Source: Phycisphaerae bacterium
GTDB taxonomy: Bacteria; Planctomycetota; Phycisphaerae; Sedimentisphaerales; Anaerobacaceae
Assembly (NCBI GenBank): GCA_030667885.1
Contig: DAOUVA010000137.1
Coordinates: 1 to 9,403 of the forward strand
Direction: 5' to 3'
Length of the DNA stretch: 9,403 bases
Below the pieces are notes generated by a model. It was given only the letters and a program-made list of their open reading frames with translations. It had not been told where the DNA came from and did no database searches. How positions within the stretch are numbered: the stretch's first letter is position 1; each line of letters begins with the position of its first letter. Both the position numbers and the translations under genes were made by a program. Of this stretch, positions 1 to 6,316 are shown in pieces.

Positions 1-888
1 CATCCCAGTTTTGCTATGCACATGTCTGACAGCACGGAGCATAATCTCTTCCGTAACGACCTGGATGGAGGCTGCAATGTCCATTTCCCGCTGTTTCAAA
101 GGTGATTCGGGCTTTCGAGCCGGGCCACCAAAGAGCTTTTCAAACTTTGAATCAGTCATAACGGTTTTATGACAGTAGGGAAAGTATGACATGTCCAGCC
201 TAAATGAGCCGTCTTCTTTGAGGTCAATCAGCTTTTCTAATATGAGTTCTGAGTATTTTGGTTCACCGTACGGCGCCAGGCCCATAAGTTTGTATTCGCC
301 TGAGTTAACCCGAAAACCAGTGAAGTAGGTAAAAGCCGAATAAAGCAATCCGAGCGAATGAGGGAAATGCATCACGTCTGTCAGTTCGACTTTGTTGCCC
401 CTGCCTGTGCCAAAGCTGGCCGTATCCCATTCGCCAACTCCATCCATTGTCAAAATGGCGGCCTCATCATAGGGACAGGGGAAAAAGGCACTTGCGGCAT
501 GGGATTCATGGTGTTCCGTGAACACATAACGGCCTTTGTACTTGTTCTGTAAAGCCTTGTCCATCTCCCGGGGCAGATGCAGCTTCTGTCGCAGCCATAC
601 CGGTATACCCATAAAAAATTGCTTAAAACCTCGGGGAGCATAACCTATATAGGTTTCGAGCAGTCTTTCAAATTTTCTCAGCGGCTTCTCATAAAAGACC
701 ACATAATCGATTTCTTCGGCGGTGAGCTGACCGGCTTTAAGGCAATACTCAACCGCATTTGTCGGGAATTGGCTGTCATGCTTGATTCGTGTAAATCGTT
801 CCTCCTGAGCGGCGGCTATAATTTCTCCGTCACACACAAATGCGGCAGCACTGTCATGGTAGAAGGCCGATATTCCCAAAATATTCAT
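1..888 (-). CDS. Carbamoyltransferase, NodU/CmcH/TobZ family (N-terminal 296 residues; cut by window edge)
   Basis: The frame is open from ATG at 888 to the first base of the window, so the C-terminal part lies outside. The 296 visible residues match the N-terminal (Kae1-like) domain of O-carbamoyltransferases, which use carbamoyl phosphate and ATP, through a carbamoyl-adenylate, to carbamoylate a hydroxyl group on a sugar or small molecule. Visible marks are GISAFYHDSAA (5-15), QEERFTRIKHD (28-38), HHESHAASAFF (126-136), TMDGVGEWDT (147-156), and the glycine-rich run from YSAFTYFTG (183-191) to SGEYKLMGLAPYG (196-208). H126, H130 and D149 keep the HxxxH plus Asp spacing of the metal site in this fold. 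In-frame stops precede the ATG and no other start codon lies between, so the start is fixed, although its ribosome site is weak (GGA about 12 nt upstream). The gene lies 115 nt after gspM on the same strand. The acceptor substrate cannot be told from the sequence; polysaccharide or secondary-metabolite modification is the usual context. The family call is firm. Confidence 0.93.
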   Translation of the reverse strand, partial: MNILGISAFYHDSAAAFVCDGEIIAAAQEERFTRIKHDSQFPTNAVEYCLKAGQLTAEEIDYVVFYEKPLRKFERLLETYIGYAPRGFKQFFMGIPVWLRQKLHLPREMDKALQNKYKGRYVFTEHHESHAASAFFPCPYDEAAILTMDGVGEWDTASFGTGRGNKVELTDVMHFPHSLGLLYSAFTYFTGFRVNSGEYKLMGLAPYGEPKYSELILEKLIDLKEDGSFRLDMSYFPYCHKTVMTDSKFEKLFGGPARKPESPLKQREMDIAASIQVVTEEIMLRAVRHVHSKTGM

Positions 889-1003
889 ACTGCTATATCC
901 ATTTAATCTATATCACCCTTCTTTACCTGCTTTGCTCTCAGTCACACTCTTAAAAGGGGCGACCAGCGCCAATATATATGAAATAACAGAGGCTATAGCT
1001 CGG
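889..1003 (-). other. Intergenic stretch between gspM and the carbamoyltransferase gene
   Basis: These 115 nt form the largest gap between genes in the window and mark the likely end of the gsp operon. Read on the minus strand the stretch has a short GC-rich inverted repeat followed by CCTTTT near its middle (listed separately), then a purine-rich run. No convincing -35/-10 pair was found for a separate promoter. A new transcription start for the carbamoyltransferase would have to lie here, but the sequence does not show it clearly. Confidence 0.5.
952..970 (-). terminator. Weak candidate terminator downstream of gspM
   Basis: On the minus strand GGCG, a five-base loop and CGCC are followed by CC and TTTT. 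The stem is only four base pairs and the T-run is short, so it is a poor intrinsic terminator and may allow read-through into the carbamoyltransferase. Its place 34 nt after the gspM stop is the main argument in its favour. Confidence 0.2.
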
Positions 1004-1534
1004 CTAATCAGATCCAATAGATGATAAACTCACTAATTGAATTGTTGTATCAAGCAGGCCCGAATCCCGGAGGCCGAGTTTAATTTCTAACGTTCTAATC
1101 CCGATGCTTAATTCCGAGGATTCTATCTTCAATAGAAACTTGATTAACTGATTCAGGGTAATGCTCTGTAATTTTATTTCAATAGTTTTTTGCTTATATA
1201 CATCCTTGACTGTCATGGTAGATGGCTTCATATAAACGACTTTCTGCATGAGGCCGCTGTCTTTTTGTATACGTTCGACAAAAGACAAGATTTTCCTTTC
1301 TTCAGGCTGACGTTCCATCTCCAACCGTATTTTCTCTAATTCTCTCGAGACAACTTTGTACTGTTCACTCTTAGCTCGCAACTCACCCAATAATTGCTGT
1401 TTATCAGACACTACACGTCTAAGCGTTCTAACCCGGCCGATTGCAGGTCTAACAAAAACCTGAAACGCAACAATCAATCCAAAAAGGACTGCTCCGGCAG
1501 CAATGGCCTGTTTTTCTCTTTGTGTTAAGTTCAT
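1004..1534 (-). CDS. gspM: Type II secretion system protein GspM (PilO-like)
   Basis: This is the bitopic inner-membrane protein of the T2SS assembly platform. It dimerises with GspL in the periplasm and is structurally related to PilO of type IV pili. The 176 residues start with a short charged cytoplasmic stretch (MNLTQREK), then one membrane segment at about 10-28, a heptad-rich likely coiled coil at about 34-76, and a C-terminal half at about 82-170 whose alternating strand/helix pattern fits the ferredoxin-like fold of GspM/PilO (for example IEIKLQSITLNQLIKFLLKIE, about 118-138). Length is usual for the family. It starts 7 nt after the gspL stop with no clear Shine-Dalgarno sequence, so translation is probably coupled to gspL. 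Sequence conservation in this family is low; the call rests on topology, on its place last after gspL, and on the C-terminal pattern. PilO is the main alternative name. Confidence 0.85.
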   Translation of the reverse strand: MNLTQREKQAIAAGAVLFGLIVAFQVFVRPAIGRVRTLRRVVSDKQQLLGELRAKSEQYKVVSRELEKIRLEMERQPEERKILSFVERIQKDSGLMQKVVYMKPSTMTVKDVYKQKTIEIKLQSITLNQLIKFLLKIESSELSIGIRTLEIKLGLRDSGLLDTTIQLVSLSSIGSD

Positions 1535-1541
1535 GTTTTAA

Positions 1542-3023
1542 CTATTTCAATATCGTTGTAATGGAAAGCGTAAAACGTACCCCCCTGCCCTGGGGATCGA
1601 CATCTATACTCGGTACTTCAACCGTATTAAATCCGGACACCTGGCGCAAAACACTCATCAAGTTATCCACAGACTCGAAGGAAGGAGCAACACCTACCAA
1701 TCGAACCGACTCAGGAGCCATTGAAATATCATTAATACGAACATTCTGATCCGGTGTTATTTTTTCGCTTATAGTCTGCAGAATCCTAAGCGGCAATACT
1801 CTGTCACTCAGTCCGGCTGCAAGGGCATTGTATTGGGCCTGTGATGTTTCCAATTGTTCGTTCATTTGCGCAAGCTCGTTTACAATCTTCTTTTCTTCCG
1901 GAAGAGTCTGTACGAACACCTCGCGAATCTGCTTTGTTACAAGCTCTCGCTGGTTTTCAAGATTATTAAGTTCGTAGAAAAGCATTGCAATCAACAAGGC
2001 CCCAATGACAAGAAGCAAGGCCCCGGCAATATAAAGACCTCGTTTTATTTCCACCGTCTGGTCTGACCTGAATTCATCGATAGCGAGAAAGTTTAGGACA
2101 TCAGGAATTTCATTAGTTCCTATCAGCGCTAAGCCCGTAGCAATTACAATATCGGTATTTGGTTGCTGTTGCTCAGAACAATCTATCTTTGCAAAAGGAT
2201 TTAATGCAACTACCTCACAATTCATTGATTCCGGTAATCTCGCCGATAAGTCGTCAAGAAGCTCGTTATTTGCACTTATAAAAACTTTTAGTCTTTTATC
2301 AGCATTCGAAGCAAATATCGCCCGTAAGGTCATTTCAATCTCACGTTTTAACACTTGTACCGGTGTTAACGGTGTATCGCCATCAGCCTCAGCCAAATCC
2401 TGACTGTCAAAATGTCTGACGCACACAAGTCTTCCTTTTTCACTTATTGCCAGGATTATCCGGGAATTATCAGCATGGATAATCACAGAGGGAGTGTTAT
2501 CAATCAGATTATAATTTAGTGATGCCACCGCATAAAGCGCGCAAACATCGGCCGTAACTGCCGAACATTTTAGATGTGCTTGTTTTACTGTTTTAATCCG
2601 TCCCTGGAGTTCCAGGCGGTTGATAGCGCCTATGAGATATTCCCTGTCATTTCCTTTGAGCTCACGACTGCCGCAAATACCTGCGACAAGTTCGTCAAAA
2701 GGAATAGGGAAATCATCTTCGAGTTCAAATTTTATCAATTGCTGTACATCTTCATTTGCCGAAAGATCCGTTCTGAAATTTTGAAAGAAAACCCTGTCAG
2801 CCGGTGCCGTTACTGTGACCTTAGCCGACATATCAAATTTCTCTTCGGTTAATATGCTGTTAATCAAAGTCTTGATATCTGTCGTAGATTTTTCTTCGGA
2901 TAAACCGCTTTCATGCATTTCCCGGACACTCGCCCGCTCCAGAGAAAATTTACCTCCCGTAAAGCACAGTTGAACTATGCTGATTTTGTCTCTATTAATA
3001 TCTATCCCTATCGACCGCTTCAC
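1542..3023 (-). CDS. gspL: Type II secretion system protein GspL (PilM-like cytoplasmic domain fused to PilN-like periplasmic domain)
   Basis: GspL links the ATPase GspE to the inner-membrane platform and pairs with GspM. The 493 residues show an actin-like cytoplasmic domain (about 1-320) with PilM-type marks: the phosphate-loop-like IGIDI near the start (5-9), an ELEDDFPIPFDEL segment (100-112) and ATGLALIG (295-302). One membrane segment follows at about 330-350, then a likely coiled coil (about 350-400), and a periplasmic PilN/GspL-like domain (about 408-490). The start is GTG at 3023, supported by AAGGTG seven bases upstream. A 52-nt gap separates it from gspK, the widest gap inside the operon; it contains only a weak four-base-pair inverted repeat and the ribosome site. 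The gene's position between gspK and gspM is canonical. A PilM-PilN fusion of a type IV pilus is the alternative, but neighbouring gspG and gspK make the T2SS assignment strong. Confidence 0.92.
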   Translation of the reverse strand: MKRSIGIDINRDKISIVQLCFTGGKFSLERASVREMHESGLSEEKSTTDIKTLINSILTEEKFDMSAKVTVTAPADRVFFQNFRTDLSANEDVQQLIKFELEDDFPIPFDELVAGICGSRELKGNDREYLIGAINRLELQGRIKTVKQAHLKCSAVTADVCALYAVASLNYNLIDNTPSVIIHADNSRIILAISEKGRLVCVRHFDSQDLAEADGDTPLTPVQVLKREIEMTLRAIFASNADKRLKVFISANNELLDDLSARLPESMNCEVVALNPFAKIDCSEQQQPNTDIVIATGLALIGTNEIPDVLNFLAIDEFRSDQTVEIKRGLYIAGALLLVIGALLIAMLFYELNNLENQRELVTKQIREVFVQTLPEEKKIVNELAQMNEQLETSQAQYNALAAGLSDRVLPLRILQTISEKITPDQNVRINDISMAPESVRLVGVAPSFESVDNLMSVLRQVSGFNTVEVPSIDVDPQGRGVRFTLSITTILK

Positions 3024-3030
3024 AGGATTT

Positions 3031-3036
3031 CACCTT
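3031..3036 (-). promoter_or_regulatory. Ribosome binding site of gspL
   Basis: AAGGTG on the minus strand lies seven bases before the GTG at 3023. It supports this non-ATG start, since no in-frame ATG nearby would keep the conserved N-terminal IGIDI strand of the actin-like domain. Confidence 0.7.
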
Positions 3037-3075
3037 AACAGTTATTGCAGATTGCTGCCATTTTACATGCACCAG

Positions 3076-4107
3076 TTAGAGTTCTCTGCGTAAAATTGTC
3101 TCGATTCGTGCGGTGCCACTGTCACTTCTAAGCACAATCTGAACTTTTCGTATAAACTGGCCGGCCACGCCGGTTACGGTTACATTATAATAACGATCCC
3201 TGGGTTTAACAGTTATTAATTCACGGACAGACTCATACACCTGGGGTGTCATACCATGTACATTTTTCAGTTGTCCCACACTTACAAACCGTTTGATCTT
3301 CCGTTGTTCAACAATACTCTGCGCCAGGGGGGGACTCATCTTTTCCGACAAACTCAGAATAACCATCGGCGAAGCTTCATTAATATTTATCTTACCATCG
3401 CCGTAAATGGTTAAATATTGCTGAATTCCATCTACAGGTTCTATATTCTGAGTTTTATCACCGGCCCGTCCATGGAATATTACCGGGGTCATCCCTTTTA
3501 CAAGTAACAGTTCATTCAGTGTTTCAAAAGGAGCATTTTTACATTTATACGGCTCAATAAGGTCCGTGTAATAATTACTTTCAGCACCTTCGTTTTCTCT
3601 TTTTATGAAGGGCAGAAATGTCACTTCATCGTCATAATCAACCCAATCGATTATGGCGGGAATTAAGCTGTAGCTAACAGGAGATTGTTCCTGAAATTGA
3701 TAATTCAAAAGGTCAATTAGTTTCAGTATTTGGTCAACTCTGTACCGTACAATTTCACCTTCAGATGTCTTAATCGCATTTACATTAATTTTGCCGCTTT
3801 CATCGTTAATCAGTATGGTGCAATAACCGCTTTCAACCGGGACTTGAACTTCTCCTGAAAAGAGAGTGATGAATCTTTCATCAGAGAGTATATTTTCATT
3901 TTGTTTCAGGCTCGCCATTGCAATAGAAATACCGGCTTCGGCATAATTTAAGGCCTTAGAAGCATTATGAAAGTTATCAGAAAGATGAAGTTTCATCCGT
4001 GATTCATAATTGAATTCCAGGATAATCGTTACCAGGACGGATATTATCAACAGAACCGCAATTAAAACAAAACCTCTGTCTTTATTTTTTCTTAATATTT
4101 TAATCAT
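3076..4107 (-). CDS. gspK: Type II secretion system minor pseudopilin GspK
   Basis: GspK is the large pseudopilin at the tip of the T2SS pseudopilus, where it complexes with GspI and GspJ. From ATG at 4107 the product is 343 residues. A short basic leader ends at R11-G12, followed by F13 and a hydrophobic helix (about 13-31). The usual Glu at mature position 5 is replaced by Ala (A17), as is typical of GspK. Family motifs follow: NDESGKINVNAI (101-112), IPAIIDWVDYDDE (149-161), PYKCKNAPFETLNELLLVKGM (186-206) and YGDGKININEAS (235-246), then a second helix-hairpin-helix-like stretch (about 258-298). The ATG lies inside the end of gspJ and overlaps it by eight bases (ATGATTAA), implying coupling; no clear Shine-Dalgarno is present. 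The frame stays open to a GTG at 4176, but that start would add 23 residues before the leader and has less support. Confidence 0.95.
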   Translation of the reverse strand: MIKILRKNKDRGFVLIAVLLIISVLVTIILEFNYESRMKLHLSDNFHNASKALNYAEAGISIAMASLKQNENILSDERFITLFSGEVQVPVESGYCTILINDESGKINVNAIKTSEGEIVRYRVDQILKLIDLLNYQFQEQSPVSYSLIPAIIDWVDYDDEVTFLPFIKRENEGAESNYYTDLIEPYKCKNAPFETLNELLLVKGMTPVIFHGRAGDKTQNIEPVDGIQQYLTIYGDGKININEASPMVILSLSEKMSPPLAQSIVEQRKIKRFVSVGQLKNVHGMTPQVYESVRELITVKPRDRYYNVTVTGVAGQFIRKVQIVLRSDSGTARIETILRREL

Positions 4108-4876
4108 TTGTTTTTTGATTATTACCGATACTTTGTAACATTTTATCGCTTTCCGTGGTCTTTTGAACGGTAACACCGCCTAATTTATTTGCCTTGCAAA
4201 CTATCTTAACTGTAGATACAAACGACAAAGGCCCAACATCCTCAGATTGCATAACAAGTGATATACCGACAGCTTGAGGTAACAATCCTTCCATATCATT
4301 CGAATTCCATTCCTTGAGCCATTCGTCGCCGTCGAAATACTCAACCGAAATCGCCTGTACGTTCTCAAGAACAACAAGCCAATTGTAATTATCCTTATCG
4401 ACCTCGAATCCACCTACATATCTTCGTTTACTTCTCGATAAAGTATTCGTTGAACTATCCAACATATATTCGACTATAGCAAGACCTCCAAGGCTATGCT
4501 CTCGCTTTGAGGCCACTGCTGAGGTTACGAATTGTAAAAAACTCCGCCCGGATGAAACTTCTCCGCCCTCAAATAAAGATGCATCTTCCTGCTTGAGGAG
4601 TTCTCTTTCGCCAGTTCGAATATTGTTTGTTGCAGGCTGTGGAGATTTATCCTGGTAACCGGCATAGCTGCAGCGTATTTCCGACGCTATCCTTTGCAAA
4701 AAGACTTTTGCCTGCTGCTGCAAAGCATGCTTTGGTTTAGAATGCGCCAAAGCCCTCGTGGCCGCCGAATAAGTACCGTAAACACTTCCTAAAATCAGTA
4801 CAAGCATGCTTAGAGCTATGATAATCTCCAATAAGGTGAAAGCTTTTCTTTTAGCTGTTCTTTCGGGCATTTTCAT
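4100..4876 (-). CDS. gspJ: Type II secretion system minor pseudopilin GspJ
   Basis: GspJ is a minor pseudopilin of the T2SS tip complex with GspI and GspK. From ATG at 4876 the product is 258 residues, with a 12-residue leader ending in A12, then F13-T-L-L-E17 and a hydrophobic helix to about residue 33. Cleavage would be after Ala rather than the more common Gly. The body keeps GspJ features: a helix with QQQAKVFLQRIASEIRCSY (about 47-65), a strand region with LGGLAIVEYMLD (about 130-141), and YFDGDEWLKEW followed by LLPQAVGISLVM (about 180-210). The last 30 or so residues are polar and extend beyond the core fold. The ATG lies one base after the gspI stop; a GTG at 4888 would add four residues and overlap gspI. 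Neither has a strong ribosome site. Assignment from prepilin signal, motifs and gene order is firm; the start is less so. Confidence 0.92.
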   Translation of the reverse strand: MKMPERTAKRKAFTLLEIIIALSMLVLILGSVYGTYSAATRALAHSKPKHALQQQAKVFLQRIASEIRCSYAGYQDKSPQPATNNIRTGERELLKQEDASLFEGGEVSSGRSFLQFVTSAVASKREHSLGGLAIVEYMLDSSTNTLSRSKRRYVGGFEVDKDNYNWLVVLENVQAISVEYFDGDEWLKEWNSNDMEGLLPQAVGISLVMQSEDVGPLSFVSTVKIVCKANKLGGVTVQKTTESDKMLQSIGNNQKTND

Positions 4877-4877
4877 A

Positions 4878-5327
4878 TCAGATCGCACCGCTCTTAGTCA
4901 CAGTCTTGTCGATGAAAATATAAGTCGTCAAAGATATCTCTTTTGAGCTTTGGCCTTCAGGCCACATCACAGTAACCGTCACCTTACGCAGGTCGGTTGG
5001 ATTTATCTCTTGAAGCTCTTCGATATATGCTTCAGTTACTTCTGACTGCCAGTCGAAAACAATCTCTTTTTCCCGGCTTTCGACACTTCCTTTGTCCGTA
5101 CCGATTTCAAGATCATTCTGAGAAATTACTTCCGCAAGTCTGGCGTTCCCTATTAGTGTTGCCTGAGATAAATTCCATGCCGAATCAGTCATAAGAATGC
5201 TTGCAGTAAGTAAATGCAGAAGAGGTACCAGGCCGATTACCGTGATGGCCAGGGCAATCAACACTTCTATCAGAGTAAACGCTCTGATTGTGCGAAGAGA
5301 CAATTTGGCTTTACTATTCTTCCACAT
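4878..5327 (-). CDS. gspI: Type II secretion system minor pseudopilin GspI
   Basis: GspI is the minor pseudopilin thought to nucleate the tip complex with GspJ and GspK. The 149-residue product has a 16-residue basic leader (MWKNSKAKLSLRTIRA), then F17-T-L-I-E21-V and a hydrophobic helix (about 17-41). The -1 residue is Ala. The globular part is short, as expected for GspI, and has the strand pattern FDWQSEV (91-97), LRKVTVTVMWPEG (113-125) and ISLTTYIFI (131-139), which matches the GspI core. The ATG lies 12 nt after the gspH stop with no evident Shine-Dalgarno, so re-initiation or coupling is likely. Its order H-I-J-K is the standard one. Confidence 0.93.
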   Translation of the reverse strand: MWKNSKAKLSLRTIRAFTLIEVLIALAITVIGLVPLLHLLTASILMTDSAWNLSQATLIGNARLAEVISQNDLEIGTDKGSVESREKEIVFDWQSEVTEAYIEELQEINPTDLRKVTVTVMWPEGQSSKEISLTTYIFIDKTVTKSGAI

Positions 5328-5339
5328 CTTGCAATCTAT

Positions 5340-5840
5340 TTATTCAAACACCTCAAGCGTTTCGACGTAACCCAACATCTCGTGCATAACAATGCTCATT
5401 TTCCTGCCTTTAGAGGAAGCTACATAAACTGTTGCAGGCTCAATCCAACCCTGCGGACTAAACTCTATTGTGACAACATCCCACGAATCGGTCCTTATAT
5501 CGGGAAAATCTATACCGGAAAAACGGATGTCTTCAGGAAGCCGGCCCTTTAAATTAAGCCCATCAGTCATCGGCATCAGCTTGCCATCCGGCGTATGGGC
5601 CGTTACCCAGTATGTTCCATGCTCAATATTAAAGTGAAGCACGTGTGTTAAGTGTGTAGAAACAGCTCTTTGACGTGCATACTCGGCAATGCTGGCAATT
5701 TTGCTGACACTGCTTCTAAGTCGCTGTTGGTCCAACAAACCATTAGAAAACTTCGGAAATACAACCGTTACACAGGCGGCTATAATCAAAATAATAACTG
5801 CCAATTCGACCAGCGTAAATCCACCTTGGCGCCACTGCAT
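5340..5840 (-). CDS. gspH: Type II secretion system minor pseudopilin GspH
   Basis: GspH is a minor pseudopilin of the T2SS, usually placed just below the I-J-K tip. The 166-residue product has a very short leader, MQWRQGG, with predicted cleavage between G7 and F8, then T-L-V-E12 and a hydrophobic helix to about residue 28. The globular domain contains the GspH/FimT-like strands, including HVLHFNIEHGTYWV (66-79), LPEDIRFSGI (101-110) and VTIEFSPQGWIEPATVYV (123-140), the last resembling the family's typical F-x-P-x-G turn. It starts 6 nt after the gspG stop with AGGAG nine bases before the ATG, partly overlapping the end of gspG. FimT/PilV-type minor pilins share this domain, but the operon context supports GspH. 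Confidence 0.92.
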   Translation of the reverse strand: MQWRQGGFTLVELAVIILIIAACVTVVFPKFSNGLLDQQRLRSSVSKIASIAEYARQRAVSTHLTHVLHFNIEHGTYWVTAHTPDGKLMPMTDGLNLKGRLPEDIRFSGIDFPDIRTDSWDVVTIEFSPQGWIEPATVYVASSKGRKMSIVMHEMLGYVETLEVFE

Positions 5841-5846
5841 GAGTGA

Positions 5847-6302
5847 TTACTCCTGGTCAATGTTCCAACTCTCAATATCTGCATCATCACCGGAGCCACC
5901 ATCTTCTCCGTCCTTGCCGTATGATTCTATATCATAATCCTCACCATGCACGCCGGGACAAAGATACATATATGGATTACCCCACGGATCTAAAGGGACC
6001 TTGCCTCCTTCTATATACCCGCCCCGCTTCCATCCTTTCAAGCCGGGATCGTTTATGAGAGCTTCCAGACTTTGCGAAGTTGTGGGGAAGCGCCCCGTGT
6101 CCGTCTTTAAAAGCGCCAGCGCCGACTGAATATTCCTTATCTGAACTTTTGCTTTTAATCTTCGTGCCTGCTCGGGCCTGTCCAGAATCTTTGGCATTAT
6201 TATTGTGGCGAGAAGTCCGAGAATGACTATTACAACCATTAACTCTATCAAGGTAAAACCGGGCAGCTGAACACGGCGTTCTGAATATTTCAATACTTTC
6301 AT
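5847..6302 (-). CDS. gspG: Type II secretion system major pseudopilin GspG
   Basis: GspG polymerises into the periplasmic pseudopilus after leader cleavage and N-methylation by the prepilin peptidase. The 151-residue product has a 15-residue leader ending in P14-G15, then F16-T-L-I-E20-L and a hydrophobic helix to about residue 37. The mature part is strongly canonical: a QIRNIQSALALLKTDTGRFP helix-turn (54-73), TTSQSLEALINDP (74-86), PLDPWGNPYMY (103-113), and PGVHGEDYDIESYGKDG (116-132) followed by an acidic GG-x-G-DDADIESWN tail. These acidic loops form the calcium site that stabilises GspG in characterised systems. This gene is the best single marker that the locus is a T2SS and not a type IV pilus. 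It starts 12 nt after gspF with a good AGGAG site. Confidence 0.98.
   Translation of the reverse strand: MKVLKYSERRVQLPGFTLIELMVVIVILGLLATIIMPKILDRPEQARRLKAKVQIRNIQSALALLKTDTGRFPTTSQSLEALINDPGLKGWKRGGYIEGGKVPLDPWGNPYMYLCPGVHGEDYDIESYGKDGEDGGSGDDADIESWNIDQE
5850..5854 (-). promoter_or_regulatory. Ribosome binding site of gspH inside the end of gspG
   Basis: AGGAG on the minus strand is formed by the last codons of gspG (CAG GAG, just before its TAA) and lies nine bases before the gspH ATG. It fixes the short-leader start and implies that the two genes are translated together. Confidence 0.7.
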
Positions 6303-6311
6303 TAGTGTATT

Positions 6312-6316
6312 CTCCT
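6312..6316 (-). promoter_or_regulatory. Ribosome binding site of gspG overlapping the gspF stop codon
   Basis: AGGAG on the minus strand begins within the TAG stop of gspF and lies nine bases before the gspG ATG. It is among the best Shine-Dalgarno sequences in the operon, fitting the need for a high yield of the major pseudopilin. Confidence 0.75.

Noticed and set aside
577..906. Plus-strand open frame of 109 codons opposite the carbamoyltransferase start
   Set aside because: It is antisense to a frame with unmistakable carbamoyltransferase motifs, and its own product shows no recognisable domain or ribosome site.
3024..3075. Small inverted repeat GCAG-CAAT-CTGC in the gspK-gspL gap as an internal terminator or attenuator
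   Set aside because: The stem is only four base pairs with no following T-run on the minus strand, and gspL-gspM clearly belong with the upstream genes.
4201..4413. Second minus-strand frame of 70 codons inside gspJ
   Set aside because: It is contained in gspJ in another frame and has no pseudopilin or other motif.
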